The notes beneath the pieces were generated by a model that ran no database searches, had not been told where the DNA came from, and saw only the letters and a list, made by a program, of their open reading frames with translations. From Thermoanaerobacterium sp. RBIITD (GTDB taxonomy: Bacteria; Bacillota; Thermoanaerobacteria; Thermoanaerobacterales; Thermoanaerobacteraceae): a stretch of 64,000 nucleotides of DNA. How positions within the stretch are numbered: the first letter of the stretch is position 1; every line of letters starts with the position of its first letter. The stretch lies in NCBI RefSeq assembly GCF_900205865.1, contig NZ_LT906662.1, positions 2,679,411 to 2,743,410 on the forward strand. Direction: 5' to 3'. Below are positions 1 to 12,704 of this stretch, piece after piece. A program made the position numbers and the translations under genes.

Positions 1-2
1 AG

Positions 3-710
3 AATTGGATAGACTGGAGAGTTGGATATAATGGCCTTAATGTAGATACAATTATTGATTTGGTACACCAAGATGGTGGAATTATTTCTATAAATCATCC
101 GTGTGCACCTAGCTTAGATGGACATTTATGTTGGAGCCACGATACAGATTACAGCAAAGTTGATGCGATAGAAATATGGAATGCACCATGGCTTTCTTTA
201 AATGGTGACGGTAACAAAAAGGCAAGAAAACTATGGGATAAATTATTAAATAAAGGTTATAAAATTGCCGGTATTGGTGGAAGTGACCTCCATCAAATTG
301 ATGGCATATTGAAAAAGCTTGGAAAAATGTTGACATATATATATTGCGATAACCTATCAAATAAATCTATTATAGATGGTATAAAAAAATGCAAAGCTTT
401 TGTGACGATGGGCCCATATATTGATTTTACAATCGAAAATGAAACTGAAAAAGTATCTATTGGCGATTCTATCGGAAGTGGTATCGTGAAATTAAACATT
501 GTTGCAAGAGATATTGTAAAGGGAAATGACATTGTTATTGTAAAAGATGGCGAGATTGAGAAGAAAATAAAAGCTGATAAAGGCTCAGTGACATATGAAT
601 ATACTGGAAATTTACAGCAAGGTTCATGGTACCGAATTGAGATATATGATAATAACAGGAATGAAAATGACGAGCTTGTTGCAATTACAAATCCAATATG
701 GGGAAGATAA
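3..710 (+). CDS. PHP-domain metallohydrolase, 5' end outside window
   Basis: The reading frame is open from the left edge, so the N-terminus is missing; a TTG at 60 is only an internal codon. The visible 235 or so residues contain SINHPC and GGSDLH, typical metal-binding motifs of PHP-type phosphoesterases in the CehA/McbA group. The C-terminal part looks like a beta-rich accessory region. Substrate is unknown: such proteins hydrolyse phosphate esters or carbamates, sometimes outside the cell. It is followed by rpoN after about 100 bases and is not obviously linked to it. Family assignment is fairly safe; function is not. Confidence 0.7.
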   Translation, partial: NWIDWRVGYNGLNVDTIIDLVHQDGGIISINHPCAPSLDGHLCWSHDTDYSKVDAIEIWNAPWLSLNGDGNKKARKLWDKLLNKGYKIAGIGGSDLHQIDGILKKLGKMLTYIYCDNLSNKSIIDGIKKCKAFVTMGPYIDFTIENETEKVSIGDSIGSGIVKLNIVARDIVKGNDIVIVKDGEIEKKIKADKGSVTYEYTGNLQQGSWYRIEIYDNNRNENDELVAITNPIWGR

Positions 711-807
711 CTGCCTTGCCGGCATATTTTTTTGGCATATTTTCAAACGGTTACATATATGATATAATGTATATAGAAAATATTAAAAATATGCGAAGGT
801 GTAAAAT

Positions 808-2160
808 ATGAAGGCAGATTTAGGACTTAATTTGAAACAAGTACAGAAATTAATAATGACACCGGAATTAAAGCAGGCTATCGAAATTCTTCAATTAAAC
901 TCATATGAGTTAAATGACCTTATTACTACAGAAACAGAAAATAATCCTTTGCTTGAAATAGTTGAAAATGATAAAGACAATATGTTTGAAACATATATGG
1001 ATATATATAAATATAATACTTTAGAGAGTTCTGATTACAGCGGTGAAGATGAAGAAAAAGATGAAATAGGCTTTGACAATATTATAAGTGATAGAACGTC
1101 ATTGATGGACCATTTGATGTTTCAATTGCATATAACACCAGTGCCAAAGAAAATAAGAGAAATATGCAAAACAATAATATATTATCTTGATAGTAATGGT
1201 TATCTTAATGAAAATTTGAAAAATATAAAGGAAACTTATAAGTATAATGATAGAGATATTCAAGAAGCCTTGTCAATAGTACAAACATTTGATCCGCCGG
1301 GTATTGCAGCAAGGAATTTAAATGAATGTCTTAAGCTTCAGCTTATATCGAAGAATTTATATAATGGAATATTAAAAGAAATTGTAGATAATTATCTAAG
1401 TGAGGTAGGCGATAACAGGTTAAGCTATGTTGCTAAAAAGCTTAATACTGATATTAGAGAAATACAAAAGGCTGTTGATGAAATAAAAAAATTAAATCCA
1501 AAACCTGGTGCAAATTTTTCCTCATATAATGATGTCAGATATGTATTACCTGATGCTTATATAAAGAAAATTAATGATGAATATATTGTTTTAATTAATG
1601 ATTCATTATATCCTGGACTTAAAATAAATAAGACATATGAAAATATACTAAGACAAACTGATGATGATAATATCAAAAAATATCTAAGCTCAAAAATGCA
1701 ATCAGCATTATGGCTCATAAAAAGCATTGAAAGTAGGCGTGATACCCTATACAAAGTATTAAAGGCAATAGTGAATGAACAAAGAGAGTTTTTTGAAAGA
1801 GGACAAAAATATATTAAGCCTATGAATTTGAAGCAGATTGCGGACATTGTGGGTGTTCATGAGTCTACTGTTAGCAGAGCAATAAACGGAAAATTTGTTG
1901 ATACACCACTTGGAGTTTATGAAATTAAACATTTTTTCCAGAATGGAATAAAAAATAATGAAGGCGAAAAATATTCAGCCGAAATGTTAAAAGAATTAAT
2001 AAAGCAATTTATAGATAATGAAGATTCAAAAAAACCATTGAGCGATCAAAAAATTGTCGAATTGATGTTGAAAAAGAATATTTCAATATCAAGAAGAACT
2101 GTTACAAAATATAGAGAAGAACTTAATATACCCTCTTCCGCAAAGAGAAAACGGTATTAA
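808..2160 (+). CDS. rpoN: RNA polymerase sigma-54 factor
   Basis: 450 residues, normal length. Region I is Gln/Leu-rich at the N-terminus (QKLIMTPELKQAIEILQLNS), the central core-binding domain has the usual DPPGIAARNLNECL stretch, the helix-turn-helix region shows ADIVGVHESTVSRAINGK, and the RpoN box near the C-terminus reads SRRTVTKYREELNIPSS. The factor directs RNA polymerase to -24/-12 promoters that need an AAA+ activator. ATG at 808 follows a GAAGGTG-like ribosome site. In this lineage it sits directly before the cggR-glycolysis operon. I did not see clear -24/-12 promoters in front of the nif genes in this window, so a role in their control is not shown. Confidence 0.97.
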   Translation: MKADLGLNLKQVQKLIMTPELKQAIEILQLNSYELNDLITTETENNPLLEIVENDKDNMFETYMDIYKYNTLESSDYSGEDEEKDEIGFDNIISDRTSLMDHLMFQLHITPVPKKIREICKTIIYYLDSNGYLNENLKNIKETYKYNDRDIQEALSIVQTFDPPGIAARNLNECLKLQLISKNLYNGILKEIVDNYLSEVGDNRLSYVAKKLNTDIREIQKAVDEIKKLNPKPGANFSSYNDVRYVLPDAYIKKINDEYIVLINDSLYPGLKINKTYENILRQTDDDNIKKYLSSKMQSALWLIKSIESRRDTLYKVLKAIVNEQREFFERGQKYIKPMNLKQIADIVGVHESTVSRAINGKFVDTPLGVYEIKHFFQNGIKNNEGEKYSAEMLKELIKQFIDNEDSKKPLSDQKIVELMLKKNISISRRTVTKYREELNIPSSAKRKRY

Positions 2161-2205
2161 TAATAAGGAGAGCAAAATATTTTAGAATGTTCTCCTTTAT
2201 TATTG
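2161..2205 (+). terminator. rpoN terminator
   Basis: A stem AATAAGGAGA / TCTCCTTTATT with an AT-rich loop begins at the rpoN stop codon and ends in a T-rich run. It is a likely intrinsic terminator separating rpoN from the cggR operon. Confidence 0.6.
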
Positions 2206-2215
2206 TATAAAGCTA

Positions 2216-2311
2216 TTGAAAAAACAAAAATGATAATATAAAATAATAGATGGAAAGAGTATTTCCATGAAGCGGGACAAATCTAATACAACGGGTCGGT
2301 TAAAGTCCTGA
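2216..2311 (+). promoter_or_regulatory. cggR operon promoter and probable CggR operator
   Basis: TTGAAA (2216-2221) and TAAAAT (2239-2244) are spaced 17 bases apart. About 30 bases downstream lie CGGGAC (2274) and ACGGGTC (2290), followed by AGTCC. This resembles the paired CGGGAC-type half sites bound by CggR in Bacillus subtilis between promoter and cggR. By analogy, CggR bound here would act as a roadblock released by fructose-1,6-bisphosphate. The sites are degenerate, so the exact operator limits are inferred. Confidence 0.55.
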
Positions 2312-2327
2312 AGAAGGGTTAAGATAT

Positions 2328-3350
2328 ATGAATGACATAATTTCGCTACAACAAAAAATAGTGCCTGAATTAATAGAACTATTACAAAAAAGGTATACTA
2401 TAATGCGTAATATTTATTTCAGTCAACCGATAGGAAGAAGGGCACTATCATATCAGCTAAATCTTGGTGAAAGGGTTATAAGAACGGAGGTTTCATTTTT
2501 AAAAAGCCAAGGTTTAATTAACATAAACCCTCTTGGAATGACCGTAACCAAAGAAGGTGAAGACCTTATAGATGAGCTAAAAGAGTTTATACATGAACTC
2601 AAAGGTCTAAATAATATGGAAAAAACACTTGCGAAGTGTTTGAAGTTAAAAAAGGTTATTGTTATACCTGGTGATGTTGATAGCGACCCTCTAATAAGAA
2701 AAGATATGGGCAAATCAGCAGCTAATTATTTAAAAAGCATTATAAAGCATGACAGTATAATAGCATTAACTGGGGGGTCTACCGTTATGGAAGTAGCAAA
2801 TGAAATGCCTCAAAGTTACACTACATCTGAAATTATGGTTGTCCCGGCAAGAGGCGGTTTAGGGCGTGATGTAGAAAAACAAGCAAATACTATTGCATCT
2901 GTCCTTGCCAAGAAATTAGGCGGTTCATATAAAATGTTACATGTTCCAGACAACATTGGAAAAGAAGCTATCAAAACTTTACTACATGAACCAGATATTA
3001 AAGATGTTGTTGATATACTTAAAAAAGCTGATGTAGTACTTTTTGGTATCGGACGAGCTGATGTTATGGCTGATAGAAGGAATTTGTCTCAGGCTATTAA
3101 AGATTATCTTAAAAAAGTTGGCGCAACATCAGAAGCATTAGGATATTATTTAAACAAAAATGGTGAAACGGTTTATGAAACACCTAGTATATTTCTAACA
3201 AAAGAGGATTTAAAAAGAATTAAAAATCTTATTGCTGTATCTGGTGGGAAGAGTAAAGCAGAGGCTATTTTGTCGACCTGTAATAGTGGTACAGTAGATG
3301 TTCTGATAACAGATGAAGGAGCAGCATTTGAAATGTTAAAAAGTTGTTAA
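2328..3350 (+). CDS. cggR: Central glycolytic genes regulator CggR (SorC/DeoR family)
   Basis: 340 residues. An N-terminal winged-helix DNA-binding segment (about residues 15-75, LSYQLNLGERVIRTEVSFLK) is followed by a SorC-type sugar-phosphate-binding domain (ALTGGSTVMEVA, VPARGGLGRDVE, LFGIGRADVMADRR). CggR represses the lower glycolytic operon and is inactivated by fructose-1,6-bisphosphate. Its place as first gene before gap-pgk-tpiA-gpmI-eno, with operator-like repeats upstream, is the classic arrangement. ATG at 2328 follows AGAAGGGTT. Assignment is secure from sequence and context. Confidence 0.95.
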   Translation: MNDIISLQQKIVPELIELLQKRYTIMRNIYFSQPIGRRALSYQLNLGERVIRTEVSFLKSQGLININPLGMTVTKEGEDLIDELKEFIHELKGLNNMEKTLAKCLKLKKVIVIPGDVDSDPLIRKDMGKSAANYLKSIIKHDSIIALTGGSTVMEVANEMPQSYTTSEIMVVPARGGLGRDVEKQANTIASVLAKKLGGSYKMLHVPDNIGKEAIKTLLHEPDIKDVVDILKKADVVLFGIGRADVMADRRNLSQAIKDYLKKVGATSEALGYYLNKNGETVYETPSIFLTKEDLKRIKNLIAVSGGKSKAEAILSTCNSGTVDVLITDEGAAFEMLKSC

Positions 3351-4409
<1,059 letters not shown>

Positions 4410-4416
4410 AAACAGC

Positions 4417-4444
4417 GTGGGACAGGGAATGTTCTTTGTCCCAC
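4417..4444 (+). other. Intergenic hairpin between gap and pgk
   Basis: GTGGGACA (4417-4424) pairs perfectly with TGTCCCAC (4437-4444). No T-run follows, so it is more likely an mRNA stability or processing element, or a weak attenuator, than a full terminator. pgk has its own AGGAGG ribosome site just downstream. Confidence 0.55.
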
Positions 4445-4471
4445 AATATCTCATTGATAGGAGGTTTATAA

Positions 4472-5653
4472 ATGAAAAAAACTGTAAGGGATATTGATGT
4501 CAATGGGAAAAAGGTTTTAGTCAGAGTTGATTTTAATGTACCCATGGACAAAGATAAAAATATTACAGATGATACAAGAATAAAAGCGGCATTGCCGACA
4601 ATAGAGTATTTGATAAACAATAACGCAAAGGTAATTCTCGTTTCACATCTCGGAAGACCAAAGGGAAAAGTTAATCCCGAATATTCTTTAAAACCTGTCG
4701 CAAAAAGACTTTCTGAATTATTAAATAAACCTGTTATTATGTCAAATGATGTAATTGGTGAAGATGCAAAGGCAAAAGCAAATGCACTTAAAGATGGTGA
4801 AGTATTATTGCTTGAAAATGTTAGATTCCACGCAGAAGAGGAAAAAAATGATCCTATTTTCTCAAAAGAATTAGCATCTTTAGCAGATATTTATGTAAAT
4901 GATGCATTTGGAACAGCCCATAGAGCACATGCATCAACAACAGGTGTAGCAAGTTATCTACCTGCTGTTTCAGGTTTCCTTATAGAGAAAGAACTTAATT
5001 TTATGGGTGGTGCTCTTGAAAATCCGGAAAGACCGTTTGTTGCAATACTCGGTGGTGCAAAAGTTTCTGATAAGATAGGCGTTATAACAAATCTTCTTGA
5101 CAAAGTGGATAGCTTATTGATTGGTGGCGGCATGGCATATACCTTTATAAAAGCCAAAGGACATGAAATAGGTAAATCTTTATTAGAGGAAGATAAATTA
5201 GAACTTGCGAAGGACTTAATTGAAAGAGCAAAACAAAAAGGCGTCAACCTTTTATTACCTGTAGATACCGTTGTTTGTGAAGAATTAAAACCTGGTGTAC
5301 CATATGAAGTAGTAGATATTGATAAAATGCCCAATGATAAAATTGGAGTTGATATAGGTCCCAAAACAGTAAATGAATTTTCTAAGGTTATAAAAGATGC
5401 CATGACAGTTGTATGGAATGGACCAATGGGCGTATTCGAGATAAGTGAATTTGCAAAAGGTACAGAAGCTATTGCAAAGGCTATGAGTGAATGCAAAGGT
5501 ACTACAATAGTAGGCGGTGGTGACTCAGCAGCTGCTGTAGAGCAACTAGGCTATGCTGATAAAGTATCACACATTTCTACAGGCGGAGGCGCATCATTGG
5601 AATTCCTTGAAGGAAAAGTTCTACCAGGAATAGATGCATTAAATAATAAATAA
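4472..5653 (+). CDS. pgk: Phosphoglycerate kinase
   Basis: 393 residues, standard length. N-terminal signature [14 protein letters not shown], substrate-binding [26 protein letters not shown], and C-terminal nucleotide-binding [15 protein letters not shown] and [14 protein letters not shown] are all present. It transfers phosphate from 1,3-bisphosphoglycerate to ADP. AGGAGGT at 4460 sets the ATG. It lies in the glycolytic operon, 13 bases before tpiA. Confidence 0.98.
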   Translation: MKKTVRDIDVNGKKVLVRVDFNVPMDKDKNITDDTRIKAALPTIEYLINNNAKVILVSHLGRPKGKVNPEYSLKPVAKRLSELLNKPVIMSNDVIGEDAKAKANALKDGEVLLLENVRFHAEEEKNDPIFSKELASLADIYVNDAFGTAHRAHASTTGVASYLPAVSGFLIEKELNFMGGALENPERPFVAILGGAKVSDKIGVITNLLDKVDSLLIGGGMAYTFIKAKGHEIGKSLLEEDKLELAKDLIERAKQKGVNLLLPVDTVVCEELKPGVPYEVVDIDKMPNDKIGVDIGPKTVNEFSKVIKDAMTVVWNGPMGVFEISEFAKGTEAIAKAMSECKGTTIVGGGDSAAAVEQLGYADKVSHISTGGGASLEFLEGKVLPGIDALNNK

Positions 5654-5666
5654 AGAGGTGTTTTAA

Positions 5667-6413
5667 TTGAGAAAACCGATTATTGCCGGTAATTGGAAGA
5701 TGCATATGACACCTTCCGAAGCTACAAAGCTTATAAGTGAATTAAAGCCTCTTGTTGAAAATTCAAATATAGATGTAGTTGTAGTACCACCATTTGTTGA
5801 CTTGATTGATGTGAAAAAGGCGCTAGATGGATCAAATATAAAACTTGGGGCTCAAAACATGCATTGGGAGGAAAAAGGCGCATTTACTGGTGAAGTTTCA
5901 CCAGTGATGCTTAAGGAAATAGGTGTTGAATATGTGATTATTGGTCATTCAGAAAGAAGGCAATATTTTGCAGAGACTGACGAAACTGTGAATAAAAAAG
6001 TAAAATCTGCAATAAAACATGACCTTAAACCTATAGTATGTGTAGGTGAGACACTTGAACAAAGAGAAGCCGGAAAGGCATTTGAAATAGTGAAGAATCA
6101 GACAGAAAAAGCTTTAGATGGTGTTGATAAAAATGACGTATTAGATATTGTCATAGCATACGAACCTATATGGGCAATAGGAACAGGAAAGACTGCTACA
6201 TCAAAAGATGCAAATGACGTTATAAAAGTTATCAGGGATACTATAGCAAATATTTATGATATAAATACTGCTAATGAGGTAAGAATACAATATGGTGGAA
6301 GTGTAAAACCTGATAATGCTAAAGAATTAATGGCAGAAAGTGATATAGATGGGGCATTGGTCGGCGGAGCAAGTCTAAAGGCACAGGATTTCGCAAAAAT
6401 TGTAAATTATTAA
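5667..6413 (+). CDS. tpiA: Triosephosphate isomerase
   Basis: 248 residues beginning [12 protein letters not shown], with catalytic His in VIIGHSERR and catalytic Glu in [13 protein letters not shown]; the phosphate-binding loop [10 protein letters not shown] is near the end. It interconverts dihydroxyacetone phosphate and glyceraldehyde-3-phosphate. The start codon is TTG at 5667, preceded by AAAGAGGTG; no ATG is available at the conserved N-terminus, so TTG use is well supported. Confidence 0.98.
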   Translation: MRKPIIAGNWKMHMTPSEATKLISELKPLVENSNIDVVVVPPFVDLIDVKKALDGSNIKLGAQNMHWEEKGAFTGEVSPVMLKEIGVEYVIIGHSERRQYFAETDETVNKKVKSAIKHDLKPIVCVGETLEQREAGKAFEIVKNQTEKALDGVDKNDVLDIVIAYEPIWAIGTGKTATSKDANDVIKVIRDTIANIYDINTANEVRIQYGGSVKPDNAKELMAESDIDGALVGGASLKAQDFAKIVNY

Positions 6414-6425
6414 GGAGAGGATTAC

Positions 6426-7967
6426 ATGCCCAAAAATTTTGTAATGCTTGTTGTATTAGACGGATTTGGACTTACAGACGACAAAGAAGGAAATGCGATA
6501 TACGCAGCAAAAACACCTAATATTGATTTCTATTTTAAAAATTATCCAAACACTAAATTAATACCAAGTGGACTTGCTGTAGGACTTCCAGAAGGCCAAA
6601 TGGGAAATTCCGAAGTGGGTCATTTAAATATAGGTGCTGGAAGAGTTGTTTATCAAGAATTGACAAGAATAAGTAAAGAAATTAAAGAAGGAAATTTCTT
6701 TAAGAAACAAGAATTCCTTGATGCGATAGATAATGTAAAGAAAAATGGCTCTAAACTCCATCTATTTGGACTTCTTTCTGATGGAGGTGTACATAGCCAT
6801 ATAACACATCTTTTTGCACTTATGAAATTGGCAAAAGAGCAAGGATTAAAAGAAGTATATGTTCATGCTTTTCTTGACGGTAGGGATGTTCCACCGGCAT
6901 GTGCAAAAGAATATATTAAGGCATTTGAAGATAAATCAAATGAGCTTGGCATTGGAAAGATTGCGACAATTGCGGGAAGATACTATGCGATGGACCGTGA
7001 TAAGAGATGGGAAAGGACAAAAAAAGCTTATGATGCAATAGCACTTGGAAAAGGTGTATTTGCAAATTCACCTGAAGAGGCGATTGACATAGCTTACAGC
7101 AAGGATGAAACAGATGAGTTTGTAGAGCCGACAGTAATTCTTGAAAATGGAAAACCGACAGCAACTGTTGATAAAAATGATTCTATCATATTCTTTAATT
7201 TTAGGCCAGATAGAGCAAGACAAATAACAAAAGCGTTTATCGATGAAGTATTCAATAATTTTGACAGAGAAAAGGGTTATATACCTGTATATTTTGTGTC
7301 AATGACACAATATGATGTTACATTTGAAAATATTCATGTAGCATATAAACCAGAGAGTCTTAAAAATACACTTGGTGAATATTTAAGTGATAGAGGCATA
7401 AAGCAGCTTAGAATAGCAGAAACAGAAAAATATGCCCACGTAACATTCTTCTTTAATGGCGGTGTAGAAGAACCAAATAAAGGAGAAGAAAGGATTTTAA
7501 TACCGTCTCCAAAGGTTGGAACATATGATTTAAAACCAGAGATGAGTGCATATGAAGTAACAGACACTGTTATACCAAAGATTGAGTCTGGTCAGTATGG
7601 GTTTATATTGCTTAATTTTGCAAATCCAGATATGGTAGGACATACAGGTGTATTTAATGCGGCAGTAAAGGCCATCGAAACAATTGATGAATGCTTAGGA
7701 AGGATTGTAAAAGCTTGTCAGGATGTTGGTGGAACAATACTCATAACAGCTGATCACGGCAATTCTGAACAAATGATAGATCCTGTAACAAAAACTCCCC
7801 AAACAGCGCATACAACAAATCCTGTGCCTTTTATAGTGATTGGTGAGGGCGATATCACATTGAGAAACGATGGAATACTCGCTGATATTGCACCAACTGT
7901 GCTGGATATAATGGGACTTCCAAAGCCACAGGAAATGACGGGTAAATCCCTTATAATAGGAAAATAA
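6426..7967 (+). CDS. gpmI: 2,3-bisphosphoglycerate-independent phosphoglycerate mutase
   Basis: 513 residues of the alkaline-phosphatase superfamily. VVLDGFGL carries the first metal ligands, the phosphorylated Ser lies in GQMGNSEVGHLNIG, and the distal metal site appears as NFANPDMVGHTG and ITADHGNSEQM. It interconverts 3- and 2-phosphoglycerate and depends on Mn2+. Twelve bases separate it from tpiA and AAGGAGAGG precedes the ATG. It is co-transcribed with the CggR operon. Confidence 0.97.
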   Translation: MPKNFVMLVVLDGFGLTDDKEGNAIYAAKTPNIDFYFKNYPNTKLIPSGLAVGLPEGQMGNSEVGHLNIGAGRVVYQELTRISKEIKEGNFFKKQEFLDAIDNVKKNGSKLHLFGLLSDGGVHSHITHLFALMKLAKEQGLKEVYVHAFLDGRDVPPACAKEYIKAFEDKSNELGIGKIATIAGRYYAMDRDKRWERTKKAYDAIALGKGVFANSPEEAIDIAYSKDETDEFVEPTVILENGKPTATVDKNDSIIFFNFRPDRARQITKAFIDEVFNNFDREKGYIPVYFVSMTQYDVTFENIHVAYKPESLKNTLGEYLSDRGIKQLRIAETEKYAHVTFFFNGGVEEPNKGEERILIPSPKVGTYDLKPEMSAYEVTDTVIPKIESGQYGFILLNFANPDMVGHTGVFNAAVKAIETIDECLGRIVKACQDVGGTILITADHGNSEQMIDPVTKTPQTAHTTNPVPFIVIGEGDITLRNDGILADIAPTVLDIMGLPKPQEMTGKSLIIGK

Positions 7968-9275
<1,308 letters not shown>

Positions 9276-9287
9276 AGGAATCATGTA

Positions 9288-9320
9288 GAAGCCCAATAAA
9301 TTGTATTGGGTTTCTTTTTT
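9288..9320 (+). terminator. Terminator of the glycolytic operon
   Basis: GAAGCCCAATA pairs with TATTGGGTTTC across a short loop and is followed by a run of T. This is a standard intrinsic terminator directly after eno. Confidence 0.85.
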
Positions 9321-9342
9321 GTAAACTCGTAAAGTTTTTTAC

Positions 9343-9371
9343 TTGATGTTAATAAAATTTTATAATATAAT
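9343..9371 (+). promoter_or_regulatory. secG promoter
   Basis: TTGATG (9343-9348) and TATAAT (9366-9371) with a 17-base spacer, about 50 bases before secG and after the eno terminator. A good vegetative promoter match. Confidence 0.65.
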
Positions 9372-9421
9372 ATATTATAGAGGAATATGTGTTGCAAATA
9401 TGATTTTCGGAGGTTAAACAT

Positions 9422-9661
9422 ATGCTGAAAATAATAGTACTTATAATTCATGTTATTGTAAGTTTGTTTATGATGGCTGTTATATTGCTGCAGCAGGGCA
9501 AAAGTGCAGGTCTTTCAGGGTCAATAGCAGGTGGTGCTGAAACATTTTTTGGGAAAAATAAAGCACGAACGATGGAAGGTACTCTTGAAAGATTAACAAC
9601 CATTAGTGCAATAGTTTTTATAATAACGTCATTAATATTGACATTATTAATGGGAAAATAA
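9422..9661 (+). CDS. secG: Preprotein translocase subunit SecG
   Basis: 79 residues with two hydrophobic membrane segments (about 4-22 and 55-75) joined by a loop containing LLQQGKSAGLSGSIAGG, the SecG signature. It is the auxiliary membrane subunit of the SecYEG protein export channel. CGGAGG precedes the ATG. It has its own promoter and terminator, so it is probably monocistronic. Confidence 0.93.
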   Translation: MLKIIVLIIHVIVSLFMMAVILLQQGKSAGLSGSIAGGAETFFGKNKARTMEGTLERLTTISAIVFIITSLILTLLMGK

Positions 9662-9686
9662 TACAAAAATTTTCTTAAGAATTAAA

Positions 9687-9716
9687 ATAAAACCCTTAAT
9701 AGGGTTTTATTTTTTA
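9687..9716 (+). terminator. secG terminator
   Basis: ATAAAACCC and GGGTTTTAT form a 9-bp stem followed by TTTTT. It lies between secG and the dGTPase-like gene. Confidence 0.8.
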
Positions 9717-9733
9717 AGAAAAGGTGATGATAA

Positions 9734-10747
9734 GTGATTATTAGAGAAATATCTGAGGATATTGAGTATAAGATACTTTCACCGTTTGCAGCAAAAAGCA
9801 GGGAATCAAAGGGAAGAACTATTGATGAAGAAAAATGTGATATAAGAACTGATTTTCAGAGAGATCGTGATAGAATTATTCATTGTAAGGCCTTTAGAAG
9901 ATTAAGTCATAAAACACAAGTTTTTATTTCACCTGAGGGAGATCATTATAGAACAAGATTAACACATACTCTTGAGGTTGCACAAATATCAAAGACTATT
10001 GCAAGAGCATTGAGATTAAATGAAGATTTAACTGAAGCAATAGCATTAGGACATGATTTAGGACATACTCCATTTGGGCATTCCGGTGAACAGGTCCTAA
10101 ATAAACTTTTGACAGGGGGATTTAGACACAATGTTCAGAGTTTAAGGGTTGTAGATATCTTAGAGAATAATGGCAAAGGGCTAAATTTAACATGGGAAGT
10201 CAGAGATGGCATATTAAACCATTCTACATCTGGGAAGCCCGGTACACTTGAAGGAAAAATTGTTCAATTGTCTGATAAAATAGCATATGTTAACCATGAT
10301 ATAGATGATGCAATAAGGGGCAAAATACTGACAAATGATGATTTGCCACAGGACTTAATAAAAATACTTGGGGATTCTCACAGAAAAAGAATCAATACTA
10401 TGGTAAGAGATATCATAAATAATAGCCTTGACAAAGATGATATAATGATGAGCAGTGACATCTATAAGGCGACATATAGTCTTAGGGATTTTATGTTTAA
10501 AAGGGTTTATATAGGCTCAAAAGCAAAGAGCGAAGAGGCAAAAGCAAAAAAAGTCGTTGAACAGCTCTTCAATTATTTTTATGACAATATAAATGAGATG
10601 CCAAATGAATTTGTCGAACTATCGAATAAATATAGCAAAGAGAGAGCTGTTGCAGATTATATTGCCGGTATGACAGATAAATATGCAATAATTAAATATA
10701 AAGAGATTTTTTTACCATCTCCATGGGATGGATCAAATATTTTTTAA
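9734..10747 (+). CDS. Deoxyguanosinetriphosphate triphosphohydrolase-like protein
   Basis: 337 residues of the HD superfamily. The metal-binding motifs appear as RLTHTLEVAQI, LGHDLGHTPFGHSGE and, further on, SDKIAYVNHDIDD. Related enzymes split dNTPs into nucleosides and triphosphate; this short class is usually annotated dGTPase-like protein. The start is GTG at 9734 after AAAAGGTGATG. It is placed just before dnaG, as in many clostridia, but a 120-base gap separates them. Confidence 0.9.
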   Translation: MIIREISEDIEYKILSPFAAKSRESKGRTIDEEKCDIRTDFQRDRDRIIHCKAFRRLSHKTQVFISPEGDHYRTRLTHTLEVAQISKTIARALRLNEDLTEAIALGHDLGHTPFGHSGEQVLNKLLTGGFRHNVQSLRVVDILENNGKGLNLTWEVRDGILNHSTSGKPGTLEGKIVQLSDKIAYVNHDIDDAIRGKILTNDDLPQDLIKILGDSHRKRINTMVRDIINNSLDKDDIMMSSDIYKATYSLRDFMFKRVYIGSKAKSEEAKAKKVVEQLFNYFYDNINEMPNEFVELSNKYSKERAVADYIAGMTDKYAIIKYKEIFLPSPWDGSNIF

Positions 10748-10876
10748 AATTATTAAACAAATAGCAGGAATTTAAATTTTTATGTCGAATATTATATTCT
10801 CATGACATATTTAAAAAATAAAAAACTAAAAAAGGACTTTAGAGATTTTTGTCGAAATATATAAAAGGTGGTGCAT

Positions 10877-12673
10877 ATGTCCTATTCAAAAGACGTAATA
10901 AATAAAGTTATAGAAGAGAATGATATTTTAGAAATTGTGTCGGAGTATATATCATTAAAAAGATCTGGTAAGGATTATAAAGGACTTTGCCCATTCCATC
11001 ATGAAAAAACGCCATCATTTAACGTAAGCCAGGAAAAACAGCTATACCATTGTTTTGGATGCCATGCAAGCGGAAATGTCATTACCTTTGTAATGAATAT
11101 TGAGAATTTAAGTTTTAAAGAAGCCGTAGAATTTCTGGCAGACAAAGCAGGTATATTGATTGAAGAGGAAAACTTATCCGGTGAGGAATATAAAAGGAAG
11201 AAGATAAGAGATGAAATATATAGCATTAACAGGTTAGCAGCATTATATTATCATAGAAGTCTTTATTCGAAAATAGGACAGGCAGCATTAAGGTATTTGT
11301 ATGACAGAGGTATTGACGATAAAACAATAAAAAAGTTTGGGCTTGGTTATTCACCGGTCAACGGAGACGATTTGGTCAAATATTTTGTTGGACAAAAATA
11401 TAATATTGATACGGTTTATAATGCTGGTTTAATTTTAAAAAACGATAGTGGGAAATATTTTGATAGATTTAGAAATAGAGTGATGTTTCCTATTATCGAT
11501 GAAAAAAATAATGTTATTGGTTTCGGCGGGAGAGTTATGGACAATGGGAAGCCGAAATACCTTAATACTTCTGAAACTCCCGTTTTTAAAAAAGGAAAGA
11601 CTCTGTACGGGATAAATTATGCAAAGAAAACAAAAGATGATAAATTTATCATTGTAGAAGGATATATGGATACTATAGCATTGCACCAAAGTGGTATTGA
11701 TAGTGCTGTTGCATCACTTGGTACAGCATTGACAATTGAGCAGGGTAAATTAATTAAAAAATATAAAAATAATGTTGTTATATCATATGATGCTGATGAA
11801 GCTGGTGTTGAAGCGACATTGAGAGGCCTTAATATACTTGACGAATTAAACTTAAATGTAAGTATTTTAACTGTTCCAAATGGAAAAGACCCAGATGAAT
11901 TTGTCAGAAAAGAGGGATTTGATGCTTTTACAAGACTTCTTGAGAATACTGAAACATTAATAGAATATAAAATTAAAAAATATAAGCAGAATTTAGATTT
12001 AAATAATCCAACTGAAAGAATAAAATATATTAAGAAAGTGTGCCAAGATCTTTCGTCGATTAAAGATAAGGTAAAAAGGGATGTATATGTATCAATTGTA
12101 GCGAAAGACGCTCAAATACCTGAAAGTACTATTAGAACAGAAATAGACCGATTTGTCAAGGGTTTTAAACAAAATAATGAAAAAATTAGGTATACAGTTG
12201 GCAATAATAGGCATAATATTAAATACGGAAGTGTAAAAAAAATACCTTCGCTAAAGTATTTAATTGCATTATTACTAATTGATAATAAACTATATAATAG
12301 GATAAAATCAAAAATAGATTTTAATGATATTGATGATGAATTATTAAGACCAGTTATTACATTTATAGTAGAAAGGCTTGAAGATGGCAAAGAGACAAAT
12401 GTGAATGATGTTAGTTTTATGTTAGATAATGCAAAACTTAAGAATGAATTTAATGATATATTTGATATACTATACAATGGAAAAGAAATTAATGAGAAAA
12501 TAGTAGATGATTGTATTAAAGAAATAGTTAAAGATAATTTAAATAGAAAAATATCACGGATTAAAAAAGAAATAGATGAATCATATATTTCAGGAGATAT
12601 TGAACAGGAAAGAAAATTGTTGACACAATTACAGAATTTTGAAAAGGAGATGCTAATGTTAAAAAATGGCTGA
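10877..12673 (+). CDS. dnaG: DNA primase
   Basis: 598 residues from ATG 10877; GTG codons at 10868 and 10871 are in frame, but they overlap the AAAGGTGGTG ribosome site. An N-terminal CHC2 zinc finger ([11 protein letters not shown] ... [10 protein letters not shown]), a DnaG catalytic core, a Toprim segment [13 protein letters not shown] and SYDADEAG, and a C-terminal helicase-interaction region are all present. It makes RNA primers at the replication fork. The classic dnaG-rpoD order follows. Confidence 0.96.
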   Translation: MSYSKDVINKVIEENDILEIVSEYISLKRSGKDYKGLCPFHHEKTPSFNVSQEKQLYHCFGCHASGNVITFVMNIENLSFKEAVEFLADKAGILIEEENLSGEEYKRKKIRDEIYSINRLAALYYHRSLYSKIGQAALRYLYDRGIDDKTIKKFGLGYSPVNGDDLVKYFVGQKYNIDTVYNAGLILKNDSGKYFDRFRNRVMFPIIDEKNNVIGFGGRVMDNGKPKYLNTSETPVFKKGKTLYGINYAKKTKDDKFIIVEGYMDTIALHQSGIDSAVASLGTALTIEQGKLIKKYKNNVVISYDADEAGVEATLRGLNILDELNLNVSILTVPNGKDPDEFVRKEGFDAFTRLLENTETLIEYKIKKYKQNLDLNNPTERIKYIKKVCQDLSSIKDKVKRDVYVSIVAKDAQIPESTIRTEIDRFVKGFKQNNEKIRYTVGNNRHNIKYGSVKKIPSLKYLIALLLIDNKLYNRIKSKIDFNDIDDELLRPVITFIVERLEDGKETNVNDVSFMLDNAKLKNEFNDIFDILYNGKEINEKIVDDCIKEIVKDNLNRKISRIKKEIDESYISGDIEQERKLLTQLQNFEKEMLMLKNG

Positions 12674-12704
12674 GAATAAGGTTACCCAAAGGGAGGGGAC
12701 ACCC

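Noticed and set aside
4954-5496. 180-codon open frame antisense to pgk
   Set aside because: Shadow frame; the + strand gene is certain.
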